From DATJMJ01 sp035503915 (GTDB taxonomy: Bacteria > Actinomycetota > Acidimicrobiia > Acidimicrobiales > Palsa-688), in NCBI GenBank assembly GCA_035503915.1, contig DATJSU010000054.1, forward strand, positions 149,579 through 213,578: a stretch of 64,000 nt of DNA, in the 5' to 3' direction. Made by a program: the position numbers and the translations under genes. Shown here piece after piece: positions 8,199 through 17,050 of the stretch. Below the pieces are notes generated by a model. The model searched no databases. It was not told the origin of the DNA and saw only the letters and a list, made by a program, of their open reading frames with translations. Within the stretch, counting starts at the first letter, position 1. Each line of letters begins with the position of its first letter.

Positions 8199-9206
8199 TT
8201 GAGCGCTAAACCCCCCTACCGCATAGCCGTCTTACCCGGGGACGGGATCGGCCCCGAAGTGATAGGGGAGGCCTTGAAGGTCGCGGCGGCCGCTGGCGCC
8301 GAACTGGAGACCGCCCACTACGACCTCGGGGCGAGGCGGTACCTGGCGACGGGGGAGGTCCTCCCTGACAGTGTCCTCGAGGAGCTGCGGGGCTTTGACG
8401 CGATCCTCCTAGGTGCCGTCGGCTCGCCGGAGGTGCCGCCGGGCGTGCTCGAACGCGGCCTGCTCCTGCGCATGCGCTTCGAGCTCGACCTTTACATCAA
8501 CCTTCGCCCGTTCCAGGCACAAACAAGCGTGGGGGCAGGGGTGCCTGTGGACTTCGTCGTGGTGAGAGAGAACACTGAGGGTTCTTATACGGGGGAAGGC
8601 GGTGCCCTGCGGAAAGGCACCCCCGCCGAGGTGGCCACGCAAGGGTCGGTGAACACCCGGTTCGGCGTCGAACGCGCTGTCCGGTTTGCCTTTCAGCTCG
8701 CAGAGAGCAGGCGCCGCCGCCTCACGCTTGTCCACAAGACCAACGTCCTTACTTATTCCGGGGACCTCTGGCAGCGCACGTTCAACGAAATCGCAACCGA
8801 GCACCCCGAGGTGACAACTTCCTACAACCACGTGGATGCTTGCTGCATTTACATGGTCGAGTCGCCAGGGCGCTTCGACGTGATAGTTACCGACAACCTT
8901 TTTGGTGACATATTGACGGACCTCGCAGGCGCGGTCTCGGGCGGCATTGGGCGGGCAGCCTCTGCAAACCTCAACCCGGCGCGCACCGGGCCTTCGCTTT
9001 TCGAACCGGTCCATGGCAGCGCGCCCGACATCGCCGGGACAGGGAAGGCGAACCCGACGGCGGCGATAATCTCAGTGGCGATGATGCTCGACTACCTCGG
9101 CGAGGCGGACCGGTCGGCGCGCATCAGCAAGGCGGTGCAGGGTTTTCAGGCGCAAGGGCAATTGTCAACGAGCCAGTTCGGCGACCAAATAGCAGAAAGG
9201 GTGTGA
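8199..9206 (+). CDS. leuB: 3-isopropylmalate dehydrogenase
   Basis: LeuB oxidises 3-isopropylmalate with NAD in leucine synthesis; in organisms using the citramalate route it also acts on 3-methylmalate for isoleucine. The 335-residue protein has the N-terminal LPGDGIGPEV motif, the substrate segment VHKTNVL, the metal-binding DNLFGDILTD motif and the NAD-binding EPVHGSAPDIAG segment. It starts with TTG at 8199, with AAGGAG (8185-8190) 8 nt upstream. The operon continues with ilvE after 6 nt and cimA. Control is likely by the leader and terminator immediately upstream. Confidence 0.95.
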   Translation: MSAKPPYRIAVLPGDGIGPEVIGEALKVAAAAGAELETAHYDLGARRYLATGEVLPDSVLEELRGFDAILLGAVGSPEVPPGVLERGLLLRMRFELDLYINLRPFQAQTSVGAGVPVDFVVVRENTEGSYTGEGGALRKGTPAEVATQGSVNTRFGVERAVRFAFQLAESRRRRLTLVHKTNVLTYSGDLWQRTFNEIATEHPEVTTSYNHVDACCIYMVESPGRFDVIVTDNLFGDILTDLAGAVSGGIGRAASANLNPARTGPSLFEPVHGSAPDIAGTGKANPTAAIISVAMMLDYLGEADRSARISKAVQGFQAQGQLSTSQFGDQIAERV

Positions 9207-9212
9207 GCAGCG

Positions 9213-10136
9213 GTGCCCATTACCAAGACCGACTACATCTGGATGGACGGCGAGCTCGTCAAATGGGACGACGCCAATGTCCATGTCCTTACGCACACTC
9301 TGCACTATGGGTGTGGCGTGTTCGAGGGTGTCCGCGCGTACGCAACGGCGAAGGGCGCGGGCGTCTTCCGTCTCAGCGACCACATCGACAGGCTGTTCAG
9401 TTCGGCGAAGATCTTCCTGATCGAAATACCTTTCAGCCGAGCACAACTAGTCGAGGCCGTGAAGCAAACAGTCCTCGCGAACAGGATGACAGAGTGCTAC
9501 ATACGCCCGATCGTCTACCTTGGTTATGGCGAGATGGGGCTCCTCACCCTCAACTGCGACGTGAAGGTTGCCATCGCGGTCTGGCCTTGGGGTGCCTACC
9601 TCGGCGACGAGGGCATCGAAAAAGGTGTGCGCATGAAGATCAGCTCTTGGCAGCGCCATGACCCAAATGCCATGCCGCCGGCAGCCAAAGGCATCGGGAT
9701 GTACATAAATTCGTCGATGGCCAAAGCCGAGGCGTTGAAGGCCGGCTACGACGAGGCCGTCCTGCTGTCCCCTCAGGGATATGTGAGCGAGTGCACGGGC
9801 GAAAACATCTTCGTCCTCCGCAAGGACCGGCTCGTCACCCCTCCCGTGTCTGCCGGCGCCCTCGAAGGGATCACCCAAGATTCGGTGATCACGATCGCAC
9901 GTGACCTCGGGATCGAAGTGGAGCACGCGAACATCCTTCGGAGCGACCTGTACACCGCCGACGAAGCTTTCCTCACCGGCACGGCGGCCGAGGTCGTCCC
10001 CATCCGCTCTGTCGACGACCGGCTGGTGGGGGAGGGCACACCGGGGCCGGTGACTCGCAAGATCCAAGAGACCTACAAGGAAGCCATCAGAGGGGGAGTT
10101 GAGCGCTACGCGCGCTGGGTTGAACATGCCGGCTGA
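9213..10136 (+). CDS. ilvE: Branched-chain amino-acid aminotransferase
   Basis: IlvE performs the last step of Leu, Ile and Val synthesis using PLP and glutamate. The 307-residue class IV (fold type IV) enzyme has the HYGCGVFEGVRAY motif near residue 30, the likely PLP Lys at residue 159 (AAKGIGMY), SMAKAEAL and the ECTGENIF motif. The GTG start at 9213 lies 6 nt after the leuB stop, and its 3' end overlaps the cimA start, indicating one transcript. Confidence 0.94.
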   Translation: MPITKTDYIWMDGELVKWDDANVHVLTHTLHYGCGVFEGVRAYATAKGAGVFRLSDHIDRLFSSAKIFLIEIPFSRAQLVEAVKQTVLANRMTECYIRPIVYLGYGEMGLLTLNCDVKVAIAVWPWGAYLGDEGIEKGVRMKISSWQRHDPNAMPPAAKGIGMYINSSMAKAEALKAGYDEAVLLSPQGYVSECTGENIFVLRKDRLVTPPVSAGALEGITQDSVITIARDLGIEVEHANILRSDLYTADEAFLTGTAAEVVPIRSVDDRLVGEGTPGPVTRKIQETYKEAIRGGVERYARWVEHAG

Positions 10137-11712
10137 AATCCCCAAGCGAGTTGAGATATTCGACACCACCCTGCGCGACGGGAGCCAGGCGGAGGGCCTT
10201 TCGCTCACCGTGATGGACAAGCTGCGCGTTGCCGAGCAGCTCGACCGCCTGGGGGTCTTATATGTCGAGGGCGGGTGGCCGGGCGCCAACCCCAAGGACC
10301 AAGAGTTTTTTGAGCGCGCAGCCGCGGGTGAGCTCCTGCTCGCGGACGCGAGGTTGGTAGCTTTCGGCGCGACCCGCAAGGCTGGTGGGCGGGCAGAGAC
10401 AGACCCTGTAATGGCGGACCTGCTCGCCGCCGGCACAGGGTATGTCTGCCTCGTCGCAAAATCTTCTCCTTGGCACATAACCGAGACCCTGCGTACGACC
10501 ACCGCCGAAGCTCTCGACATGGTGGCCGATTCGGTGACTTTCCTCCGCAACAACGGCAAGGTCGTGATCGTCGATGCAGAGCACTATTTCGACGGGTTCT
10601 TCGAACTCGGCAGCTTTTGGAGGGATTTTTTGCGAGTCGTCGCCGAGTCCGGTGCCATGCCGGTCCTTTGCGACACCAACGGCGGGATGCTCCCCCAACA
10701 AGTGGAGCGTGCCGTTGGTGAGGCCCGCGAGGTCGTTCCGGGGGGGCTCGGGGCCCATTTTCACAACGATTCTGGGTGCGCCGTCGCGAACTCGATAGCT
10801 GCTGTCTTGCGAGGTGTGGACCACGTCCAGGGGTGTGTCAATGGCTACGGCGAGCGCACCGGCAATGCCGACCTGACCGCCGTGATCGCCGACTTGAGCC
10901 TCAAGCTCGGGATCGAGACGATCCCCGCCGAGAGGATGGCGCTCTTGACGGCGGTGTCACGCCATATTGCCGAGATCGTCAACAGGGCGCCCGACCCGCA
11001 CCAACCCTTCGTCGGGACTTCGGCTTTCGCGCACAAAGCCGGGATCCACACGAGCGCCATTGCCCGGGCGCCGCGCGCATACTCGCACGTTGACCCCGAG
11101 GCTGTGGGCAATTCCAACCGCTTCGTGCTCTCGGAGATGTCTGGACGGGCAAGCGTAGCGCTCAAGGCTGAGCAGATGGGCCTACGGCTCACCAACGAAG
11201 AAATTGGCTACGTCGTCGACAGGCTGAAGGAGCTCGAGCACGCGGGCTATCATTTCGAGGTCGCCGACGGCTCCCTGGAGTTGTTGATGCGCGCGGCGAC
11301 AGGCTGGAAACAGTCCTTTTTCCGCCTGGAATCGCACCGGGTCGTCACCGACCTCCGCGAGGACGGCGGCGTCGTGACCGAGGCGCGCATAAAGCTCTTT
11401 GTGGGCGATGAGCGGATCATGGAAGTTGCAGAAGGCAATGGTCCCGTGCACGCGCTCGACGCGGCCCTCCGCAAGGCCCTCGGCCCTGTGCACCCTGAGC
11501 TGTCGAGGATCCACTTGACGGACTTCAAGGTGCGCGTCCTCGAAAGCGCCGCCGGCACGGCAGCAATTACGAGGGTGCTCATCGACTCTACTGACGGGGA
11601 CCGGACGTGGACCACGATCGGGGTCTCGGAGAACATTATCGAGGCGTCCTGGGAGGCACTTTCCGACTCGATCGTGTACGGCTTGCTCCATGCAGGTGCC
11701 GTCGGCCGGTAG
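10126..11712 (+). CDS. cimA: (R)-citramalate synthase
   Basis: CimA condenses pyruvate and acetyl-CoA to citramalate, opening a threonine-independent path to 2-oxobutyrate and isoleucine. The 528-residue protein has the HMGL-like barrel with DTTLRDGSQAEG near the N-terminus and the segment VEGGWPGANPKD that distinguishes citramalate-type synthases from LeuA. Metal-site HFHNDSG and GYGERTGN motifs follow, and a LeuA-type regulatory domain occupies about residues 390-525. The chosen ATG overlaps the ilvE stop; a TTG at 10099 is in frame but adds nine unlikely residues. It is probably feedback-inhibited by isoleucine, as in the family. Confidence 0.92.
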   Translation: MPAEIPKRVEIFDTTLRDGSQAEGLSLTVMDKLRVAEQLDRLGVLYVEGGWPGANPKDQEFFERAAAGELLLADARLVAFGATRKAGGRAETDPVMADLLAAGTGYVCLVAKSSPWHITETLRTTTAEALDMVADSVTFLRNNGKVVIVDAEHYFDGFFELGSFWRDFLRVVAESGAMPVLCDTNGGMLPQQVERAVGEAREVVPGGLGAHFHNDSGCAVANSIAAVLRGVDHVQGCVNGYGERTGNADLTAVIADLSLKLGIETIPAERMALLTAVSRHIAEIVNRAPDPHQPFVGTSAFAHKAGIHTSAIARAPRAYSHVDPEAVGNSNRFVLSEMSGRASVALKAEQMGLRLTNEEIGYVVDRLKELEHAGYHFEVADGSLELLMRAATGWKQSFFRLESHRVVTDLREDGGVVTEARIKLFVGDERIMEVAEGNGPVHALDAALRKALGPVHPELSRIHLTDFKVRVLESAAGTAAITRVLIDSTDGDRTWTTIGVSENIIEASWEALSDSIVYGLLHAGAVGR

Positions 11713-11731
11713 GTCGATTAGTTTCTTAGCG

Positions 11732-12250
11732 ATGGCGCAGCCTGACTATGTCCCCCTGGCCTCTAGCGACCGGGTACGGCCCTCCAGCCGGCTAAGCGTG
11801 CCGCGGGGCTGGGAGCAAGAGCGCCCTGCGGAGCTCTTGAGCTTGCGGCCCCCCGAGGGCAAGCGCTTCGGGGCGACCGGGCCGGACCTCGGTTATGGCC
11901 TCAAGCTGGCCAAGCGGGTGAGCGAGCGTGCCGCGCTCGCCAAGGGCGAGCACCTCGAAGACGTCGTGGCCGGCTGCTTCGCGACTGGCTGTCGGCGCGC
12001 ATCGAACTTCCATCGTGCGCCAGTCGTTGGGGACATGGAGTGGGCCTTCGCCCTGTGGGGGTTGTTCCCCGGGGCGCCAGAGGGGCTGGTTGCCTACCGG
12101 CGCCCTATTTTCGCAGGGGCCGCTCACGATTATGTACGTCAGAGGCAGATCGTCGACTTGGTGCAAGCCGAAGCCGTACGTGTGCCGGCTGGCAACGTGC
12201 AAGCCGGGCTCGGCGCCAACTGGCGCAACTGGGTAAGCGCTCCGGCCTAG
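11732..12250 (+). CDS. Conserved hypothetical protein
   Basis: I do not recognise a function for this 172-residue soluble protein. It begins MAQPDYVPL, is rich in Arg, Pro and Gly in the first 60 residues, and has a helical middle part. No membrane segment, signal peptide or catalytic motif is obvious. A TAGTTT box (11719-11724) lies 7 nt before the ATG, suggesting a leaderless transcript and supporting this start over upstream in-frame codons. Its stop overlaps the convergent fabD stop by 4 nt. Confidence 0.6.
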   Translation: MAQPDYVPLASSDRVRPSSRLSVPRGWEQERPAELLSLRPPEGKRFGATGPDLGYGLKLAKRVSERAALAKGEHLEDVVAGCFATGCRRASNFHRAPVVGDMEWAFALWGLFPGAPEGLVAYRRPIFAGAAHDYVRQRQIVDLVQAEAVRVPAGNVQAGLGANWRNWVSAPA

Positions 12251-13197
12251 CCGTCTGGCCCCCGCTGGCTGGCTTCGAGGGCTTTGCCGAGGGCTTCGAT
12301 GTCGGCCGGGGTGGCGACGTTGGCGCGTGAAGCGTTGCCGAGCGTCCGGCGCACCATCCCTGTGAGCTCGGTCCCCGGTCCGAGCTCGACGAACATCTGG
12401 GCCCCCATCTCCTCGAGGGTAAGCAGAGACTCGCGCCAACGCACCCGCGAGCAGAGCTGGGCCGACAGCGGGGCTGCGAAACCCGCGAAGTGCGCTCTGG
12501 CGTCAACGTTGGCCACGACCGGGCACTTACTGGCCGCGAGCCGCGCGCTTGCCAGTGCCTCGTCCAAGGGGCCCTGGGCCGCGGCCATGAAAGGCGAATG
12601 AAATGCCCCGCCCACCTGCAACCCGATCACTCGTTTCGCCCCGAGCCCGAGGGCCGCCTGTCCTGCCTGCTCCACACCCGGAGCGCTGCCTGCTAACACT
12701 ACCTGGCCGGGGGCGTTGTCGTTGGCGACCCAAGCAGACGAACTGTTTGCGCACGCTGAGGCCACCTCTTCCAGGCCGAGGCCGATCACGGCCGCCATGG
12801 TCCCTGGCTGGGCCTTCGCGGCCGCCTGCATCGCCTCGCCACGGGCGCGCACGAGCCTGGCGCCCTCTATCGCCTCAAGGGCCCCGGCTGCGTGGAGAGC
12901 GGTGTACTCGCCGAGGCTGTGGCCGGCGGTCGCCGTCAACTGCGCCGCCTCGAGGGAGGCAGCAGAGAGGTCCCTCCGGACGGCATCGAGGATCATCGCG
13001 CTCAAGGTGTACGTGGCCAGCTGCGCGTTTGCCGTCGCCCGCAGCTCTTCGGGCCCCGCCCCTACGAGGAGCCTGGCCACGTCAACTCCGAGAGCTTCAC
13101 CCAGGCTCACTACGAGCTCCCAGGAGGGGTGGCTCACCCAGGCAGCTCCCATGTTTGGGCGCTGCGAACCCTGGCCTGGGAACATGAGGACCAGCAC
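12247..13197 (-). CDS. fabD: Malonyl-CoA:ACP transacylase
   Basis: FabD loads malonyl groups onto acyl carrier protein for fatty-acid synthesis. The 316-residue enzyme begins with MFPGQGSQ, has the nucleophile elbow GHSLGEYTAL (catalytic Ser), a QVGGAFHSP segment with the catalytic His and a late ELGPGTELTG motif. The GTG at 13197 places MFPGQGSQ at residue 5. It diverges from hemW with only 20 nt between start codons, where the two -10 boxes overlap. No other fatty-acid genes are adjacent. Confidence 0.93.
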   Translation of the reverse strand: MLVLMFPGQGSQRPNMGAAWVSHPSWELVVSLGEALGVDVARLLVGAGPEELRATANAQLATYTLSAMILDAVRRDLSAASLEAAQLTATAGHSLGEYTALHAAGALEAIEGARLVRARGEAMQAAAKAQPGTMAAVIGLGLEEVASACANSSSAWVANDNAPGQVVLAGSAPGVEQAGQAALGLGAKRVIGLQVGGAFHSPFMAAAQGPLDEALASARLAASKCPVVANVDARAHFAGFAAPLSAQLCSRVRWRESLLTLEEMGAQMFVELGPGTELTGMVRRTLGNASRANVATPADIEALGKALEASQRGPDG

Positions 13198-13205
13198 GAG
13201 TCACG

Positions 13206-13212
13206 TATGCTA
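13206..13212. promoter_or_regulatory. Overlapping divergent -10 boxes of hemW and fabD
   Basis: TATGCT (13206-13211, plus strand) lies 6 nt before the hemW TTG, and TAGCAT (13212-13207, minus strand) lies 9 nt before the fabD GTG. The seven-base TATGCTA therefore appears to serve as -10 element in both directions. Confidence 0.5.
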
Positions 13213-13217
13213 CGTCC

Positions 13218-14366
13218 TTGAAGACTGCGGCGCCGGGGTTCGGGGTCTATGTGCACGTTCCCTTTTGCAACCGGCGGTGCGACTATTGCGCTTTTGCCAC
13301 TTGGGCTGACCGCCACCACCTCTGGGAGCGTTACATAGCGGCTTGCAGGAACGAAGCCGGCTCGCTCAGTGGTGGCACCTGGGAGGGGCGTGGCCCCGTA
13401 ACGTCTGTTTTTTTCGGCGGGGGGACCCCGTCACTGTTACCCGCAGAGCTGCTTGCGGGCACCTTGGGAACGCTCCGGGAGCACGTCGATTTTGCAGGAG
13501 GCGCCGAGGTCACGGTCGAGTGCAACCCCGAGACAGTCACGGCGCAAAAGCTCGCCGAATACCGCCGAGCTGGTGTCACAAGGCTCTCTTTTGGCGTCCA
13601 ATCGATGGTGCCTTCGGTCCTTGCGGCCTTGGGACGCGAGCACGACCCCGCGAGCGTGCGCCGCGCGAGCGAGCTGGCTGGCGAGGAAGGCTTCGCTGAC
13701 GCCTACAACGTCGACCTCATTTTCGGGGCGGCGGGCGAAACGATGGACGATTGGCAGGCGACCTTGGGTGCTGCCCTCGCGCTGGAGCCCGCGCCGAGCC
13801 ATGTGAGCGCGTACGCCTTGACAGTTGAACGCGGGACGCCGCTCGCCCGGAGCCCACAGCGCCACCCCGACGACGAGGACCAAGCGGAAAAGTACTTGCG
13901 GGCAGAGGCGCTGCTCTCAGCGCACGGCTATGAGTGGTACGAGATCTCCAACTGGGCGCTTCCGGGGAAGCGCTGCGCGCACAACCTTCTTTACTGGTCC
14001 CAGGGCGAGTACGCGGGTATTGGTTGCGCGGCTCATTCTCACCGCTCCTCTCCGGGGGGAGTGGCCCGCAGGTGGTGGAACGTGACGCTCCCCGAGCGCT
14101 TTTGCGCGGCTGTCGAACAAGGCACGAGCCCCATCGCAGGGGGAGAAGATCTGCAAGAAGACCAAAGGCACTTCGAGGCGCTGGCGCTGAGCCTTCGCAC
14201 GTTTGAAGGTGTGCCCGCAGAAGTTGTGCCCGAAGAGCTCTTCGAGCACGGCTTGGTCAGCTTGAGGGCCGGTGCCTCCCCCGATGGCGCGGGCTCCCCC
14301 CGTGCCGTGCTCACCGTGAAAGGGAGGCTTCTCGCAAACGAAGTTGCAAGCCGCCTGCGGCGGTAA
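13218..14366 (+). CDS. hemW: HemW-like radical SAM protein
   Basis: The 382-residue protein belongs to the HemN/HemW radical SAM group. Its Cys ligands for the [4Fe-4S] cluster are C17, C21 and C24 (CNRRCDYC), followed by FFGGGTPSLL, a VECNPET motif and SFGVQS. HemW is a heme chaperone that differs from HemN, the oxygen-independent coproporphyrinogen oxidase, by this C-x3-C-x2-C spacing without the additional adjacent Cys. It starts with TTG at 13218, the only plausible start before the cluster motif, 6 nt behind a TATGCT box. Its stop overlaps the next ATG. Confidence 0.85.
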   Translation: MKTAAPGFGVYVHVPFCNRRCDYCAFATWADRHHLWERYIAACRNEAGSLSGGTWEGRGPVTSVFFGGGTPSLLPAELLAGTLGTLREHVDFAGGAEVTVECNPETVTAQKLAEYRRAGVTRLSFGVQSMVPSVLAALGREHDPASVRRASELAGEEGFADAYNVDLIFGAAGETMDDWQATLGAALALEPAPSHVSAYALTVERGTPLARSPQRHPDDEDQAEKYLRAEALLSAHGYEWYEISNWALPGKRCAHNLLYWSQGEYAGIGCAAHSHRSSPGGVARRWWNVTLPERFCAAVEQGTSPIAGGEDLQEDQRHFEALALSLRTFEGVPAEVVPEELFEHGLVSLRAGASPDGAGSPRAVLTVKGRLLANEVASRLRR

Positions 14367-15262
14367 TGTTTGTCCCTCGAGGAGAATTGACTTTGCCAGA
14401 GCGCGCGGGGCCCGGTGGGAGCGGCCATGGGCCGGGGGACGAGCCGACCCCTCCGAGTGGGATTGGGCCGGCTTGGGCCGAAGAAATGCCTACCATGCCC
14501 CCTCCTACCCGCGCGGGCGCACCCACCTTGCGTTGGGCGACGGCACCGCTGCCCGCTGCCCAGCTGCCGACAGCGCAACTACCAGTTACCGAGGCAGGCG
14601 ACGAGCACTTTGTCGGAGAGCCGCTACCAGGCGCAGGTCCCGGGTACGGGCCCGGCCCGGCCGGTGCCCCCAAGCGGGGTGGCAGGCGCAAAAAGTTGGC
14701 ACTGATCGGGCTCCTCGCGGTGCTCCTGGTCGGCGGGGGGACAAGTGCCTACCTGCTCGCCAGCCCTGCTAGCGCGCCGAGGAAGGAGGGTTCGGGCTTG
14801 GCGGCACTGCCGAGCCTGCGCGGGCTCGAGAGCGAGAGGCCCCAAGTCGCCTTTGAAGAGCTCGACCGGGCGTACTCACAGGCGGAGAAGTACCAGCTTG
14901 CGGCTGTCGCGGACGCGTGCGCGACTCAACCTCCGGGCACGGCGCCCCGGTCGGTGACGCAGCGGCAGCTTTCGGCCGCCGTGGTAGCACAACAGGAGAT
15001 CCTGGCCCTTGTGCGCGGCGCCTCGCTGCGCCTGTCTTCGATGCCCCAGGGGACCGCAGTCGTAGGGCTTCTCGAGAGCCTCCTCGCCGCTTCGTTGCGA
15101 GCAGGCTCGAACTACCTCGCCTGGGTTACGGACCTGCAGGCGACGGGTTGCTACAGCGCCCCCAATAACAACCTGCACTACCTGCAGGCTCTGCCCGAGG
15201 CGGCGACGGCTAGGAGGCTCTCGGCGCTGCTCTCGGCGACTCTGGGGCGCCTGGCGAAATAA
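14366..15262 (+). CDS. Single-pass membrane protein with extracytoplasmic domain, unknown
   Basis: This 298-residue protein has a disordered Pro/Gly/Ala-rich cytoplasmic region (1-105), a basic KRGGRRKKLA patch and one membrane helix (about 110-133). An outer domain of about 160 residues is mostly helical and has two Cys residues (CATQPPG and TGCYSAP) that could form a disulfide. No known catalytic motif is seen. The ATG overlaps the hemW stop (TAATG), so it is probably translated from the same message, though the functional link is unclear. Confidence 0.6.
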   Translation: MFVPRGELTLPERAGPGGSGHGPGDEPTPPSGIGPAWAEEMPTMPPPTRAGAPTLRWATAPLPAAQLPTAQLPVTEAGDEHFVGEPLPGAGPGYGPGPAGAPKRGGRRKKLALIGLLAVLLVGGGTSAYLLASPASAPRKEGSGLAALPSLRGLESERPQVAFEELDRAYSQAEKYQLAAVADACATQPPGTAPRSVTQRQLSAAVVAQQEILALVRGASLRLSSMPQGTAVVGLLESLLAASLRAGSNYLAWVTDLQATGCYSAPNNNLHYLQALPEAATARRLSALLSATLGRLAK

Positions 15263-15319
15263 ATCACATGAAAAACACCGAGAACCTGCGCGGACACACG
15301 GCGCGGTAGGATCACAAAC

Positions 15320-15595
15320 GTGACAGAGCCCATCGAGTGGATCGGGACGCCGGAGGCCTGTGCCCGCCTGGGGGTGACGCTTCGCACCCTGTACCGCTTC
15401 ATCGACGAGGGCCAGCTGCCTGCCTACAAAATGGGGCGCGTCATCCGGCTACAGGCACACGAGGTCGATGCTTTCATCCAAAATGCTCGGATCGTCCCGG
15501 GCACGCTAGAACACCTTTACCCCGACCCACGCGGGCAGAAGAGCTCCCGTCAGGGTGACCCAAACGACGATGTCCAAACCGAGGGCGCAGGATGA
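15320..15595 (+). CDS. Excisionase/MerR-like helix-turn-helix protein
   Basis: The 91-residue protein has an HTH_17-type winged helix: TPEACARLGVTLRTLYRFIDE followed by the wing GRVIRLQAHEVDAF. Such small proteins bind DNA alone. It starts at GTG 15320 with TAGGAT (15307-15312) exactly 7 nt upstream, a leaderless arrangement. Its end overlaps the HIT gene by 4 nt, so the two are co-expressed. No integrase or phage gene is nearby, so despite the family name it is more likely a chromosomal regulator than an excisionase. Confidence 0.75.
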   Translation: MTEPIEWIGTPEACARLGVTLRTLYRFIDEGQLPAYKMGRVIRLQAHEVDAFIQNARIVPGTLEHLYPDPRGQKSSRQGDPNDDVQTEGAG

Positions 15596-15945
15596 GCGAG
15601 GGCGGGCAGTGCATCTTTTGCCGCATCGTGAGGGGCGAGGTCCCCAGACGGGAGGCATACTCGGGGCCGCTCACGTACGCTTTCCACGACCTGCACCCCG
15701 TCGCACCGCTGCACGTCCTCGTCGTACCGCGAGAGCACCTCGAGGACGCTTCCGAGGTGGGCCCCCAGCACGGCCCGGTCCTTGCCGAAATGGCTGGCGC
15801 GGCGCATGCGATCGCTGAGCGCGAAGGCGTCGCCAAGACGGGTTACCGGCTCGTGTTCAACGTGGGACGCGATTCGGGCTCGGAGGTCGCGCACCTGCAC
15901 ATGCACGTGATCGGAGGGCGCAAGCTGACCTGGCCGCCCGGCTGA
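15592..15945 (+). CDS. HIT family nucleotide hydrolase (HINT-like)
   Basis: HIT proteins hydrolyse nucleoside phosphoramidates or AMP conjugates. The 117-residue product has CIFCRIVRGEVP near the start (two Cys spaced as in zinc-binding HINT proteins) and ends with the histidine triad HLHMHVIGG. Its ATG overlaps the previous stop (ATGA). Length and layout are typical of bacterial HINT. Next downstream is phoH after 90 nt. Confidence 0.9.
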   Translation: MSEGGQCIFCRIVRGEVPRREAYSGPLTYAFHDLHPVAPLHVLVVPREHLEDASEVGPQHGPVLAEMAGAAHAIAEREGVAKTGYRLVFNVGRDSGSEVAHLHMHVIGGRKLTWPPG

Positions 15946-16035
15946 ATTGCCTAATTGAAGGGCCACCTGCGGGGCGCCCCCGCGCGACCAAGCCCCCATC
16001 TCGACGTTTGCGGGCGCTACTCTGGTTGAGCACCC

Positions 16036-17043
16036 GTGTCTGTAACTGTTACCGTACCCAACCACCTCATGGCTGGTTTGGTCGGCCCCCTCAATGAAAA
16101 CCTGCGGTCCCTCCAGGACGCCTTCGGGGGGGCGAGGATCATCGCCAGGGGCAACGAGTTCAATATCGAGGGGGACGAAGCCGCAGTCGTCGCCCGCCTT
16201 GTCGAGGAGCTGAGCGTCCTCCTCGAGCGCGGCCAGGTCGTCGACCCGGGCGTTGTCGCACGGACCATCGACATCATCCGGGCGGACGAAAAGCCCTCGG
16301 AGGTCCTCACCGCGGAGATCCTGCGCTCGGCGCGCGGGCGTTCGGTCCGGCCCAAATCGAGCGGCCAAAAACGCTATGTCGACGCCATCCGGGACAACAT
16401 CGTCACCTTTGGCATCGGGCCGGCTGGTACGGGCAAGAGCTACCTGGCCGTCGCCCTAGCCGTGCAGGCGCTCCAGGCCAAGACCGTTGAAAGGATCATC
16501 ATGACCCGCCCCGCCGTAGAGGCGGGGGAGCGCCTCGGGTTCCTCCCCGGCGACCTAATGGCCAAGATCGACCCCTACCTGCGCCCGCTTTACGACGCGC
16601 TCTATGACATGCTCGGCACTGAGGGGGCACGACGCCTGCTCGAGAACGGGACGATAGAGGTCGCACCGCTCGCCTATATGCGGGGGAGGACGTTGAACCG
16701 GAGCTTCATCATCCTGGACGAAGCACAAAACGCTACGCCTGAACAGTTGAAGATGTTCTTGACGCGGATCGGGTTTGGCTCGAAGGTGGTCGTCAATGGC
16801 GACGTCACCCAGGTAGACCTGCCTGGGGGGCGCTCTGCCCTCGCTGACCTCGACCGCGTGCTAACTGGCATAGCGGGGATCGAGTTCGTACGCTTGGGCA
16901 GCCGCGACGTCGTGCGCCACCGGATCGTCGCCGAGATCGTGTCCGCTTACGACGCTTACGAGACAGCAGCCGCCAATGGCGGCCGGCGCTCTATCGGACG
17001 TGACCTCCCAGACCAGGCGGCTCCGGCGACGTTGGGCCGCTGA
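16036..17043 (+). CDS. phoH: PhoH family ATPase
   Basis: PhoH is a cytoplasmic P-loop ATPase linked to RNA metabolism and commonly encoded before ybeY. The 335-residue protein has a KH-like N-terminal region (1-100), Walker A GPAGTGKS near residue 129, and Walker B FIILDEAQNA near residue 222. The family sequence TRPAVEAGE lies between them. It starts with GTG at 16036; a TACTCT box lies 12 nt upstream, so the leader would be only a few nucleotides. The ybeY start follows its stop by 7 nt. Confidence 0.93.
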   Translation: MSVTVTVPNHLMAGLVGPLNENLRSLQDAFGGARIIARGNEFNIEGDEAAVVARLVEELSVLLERGQVVDPGVVARTIDIIRADEKPSEVLTAEILRSARGRSVRPKSSGQKRYVDAIRDNIVTFGIGPAGTGKSYLAVALAVQALQAKTVERIIMTRPAVEAGERLGFLPGDLMAKIDPYLRPLYDALYDMLGTEGARRLLENGTIEVAPLAYMRGRTLNRSFIILDEAQNATPEQLKMFLTRIGFGSKVVVNGDVTQVDLPGGRSALADLDRVLTGIAGIEFVRLGSRDVVRHRIVAEIVSAYDAYETAAANGGRRSIGRDLPDQAAPATLGR

Positions 17044-17050
17044 GGCAGCC

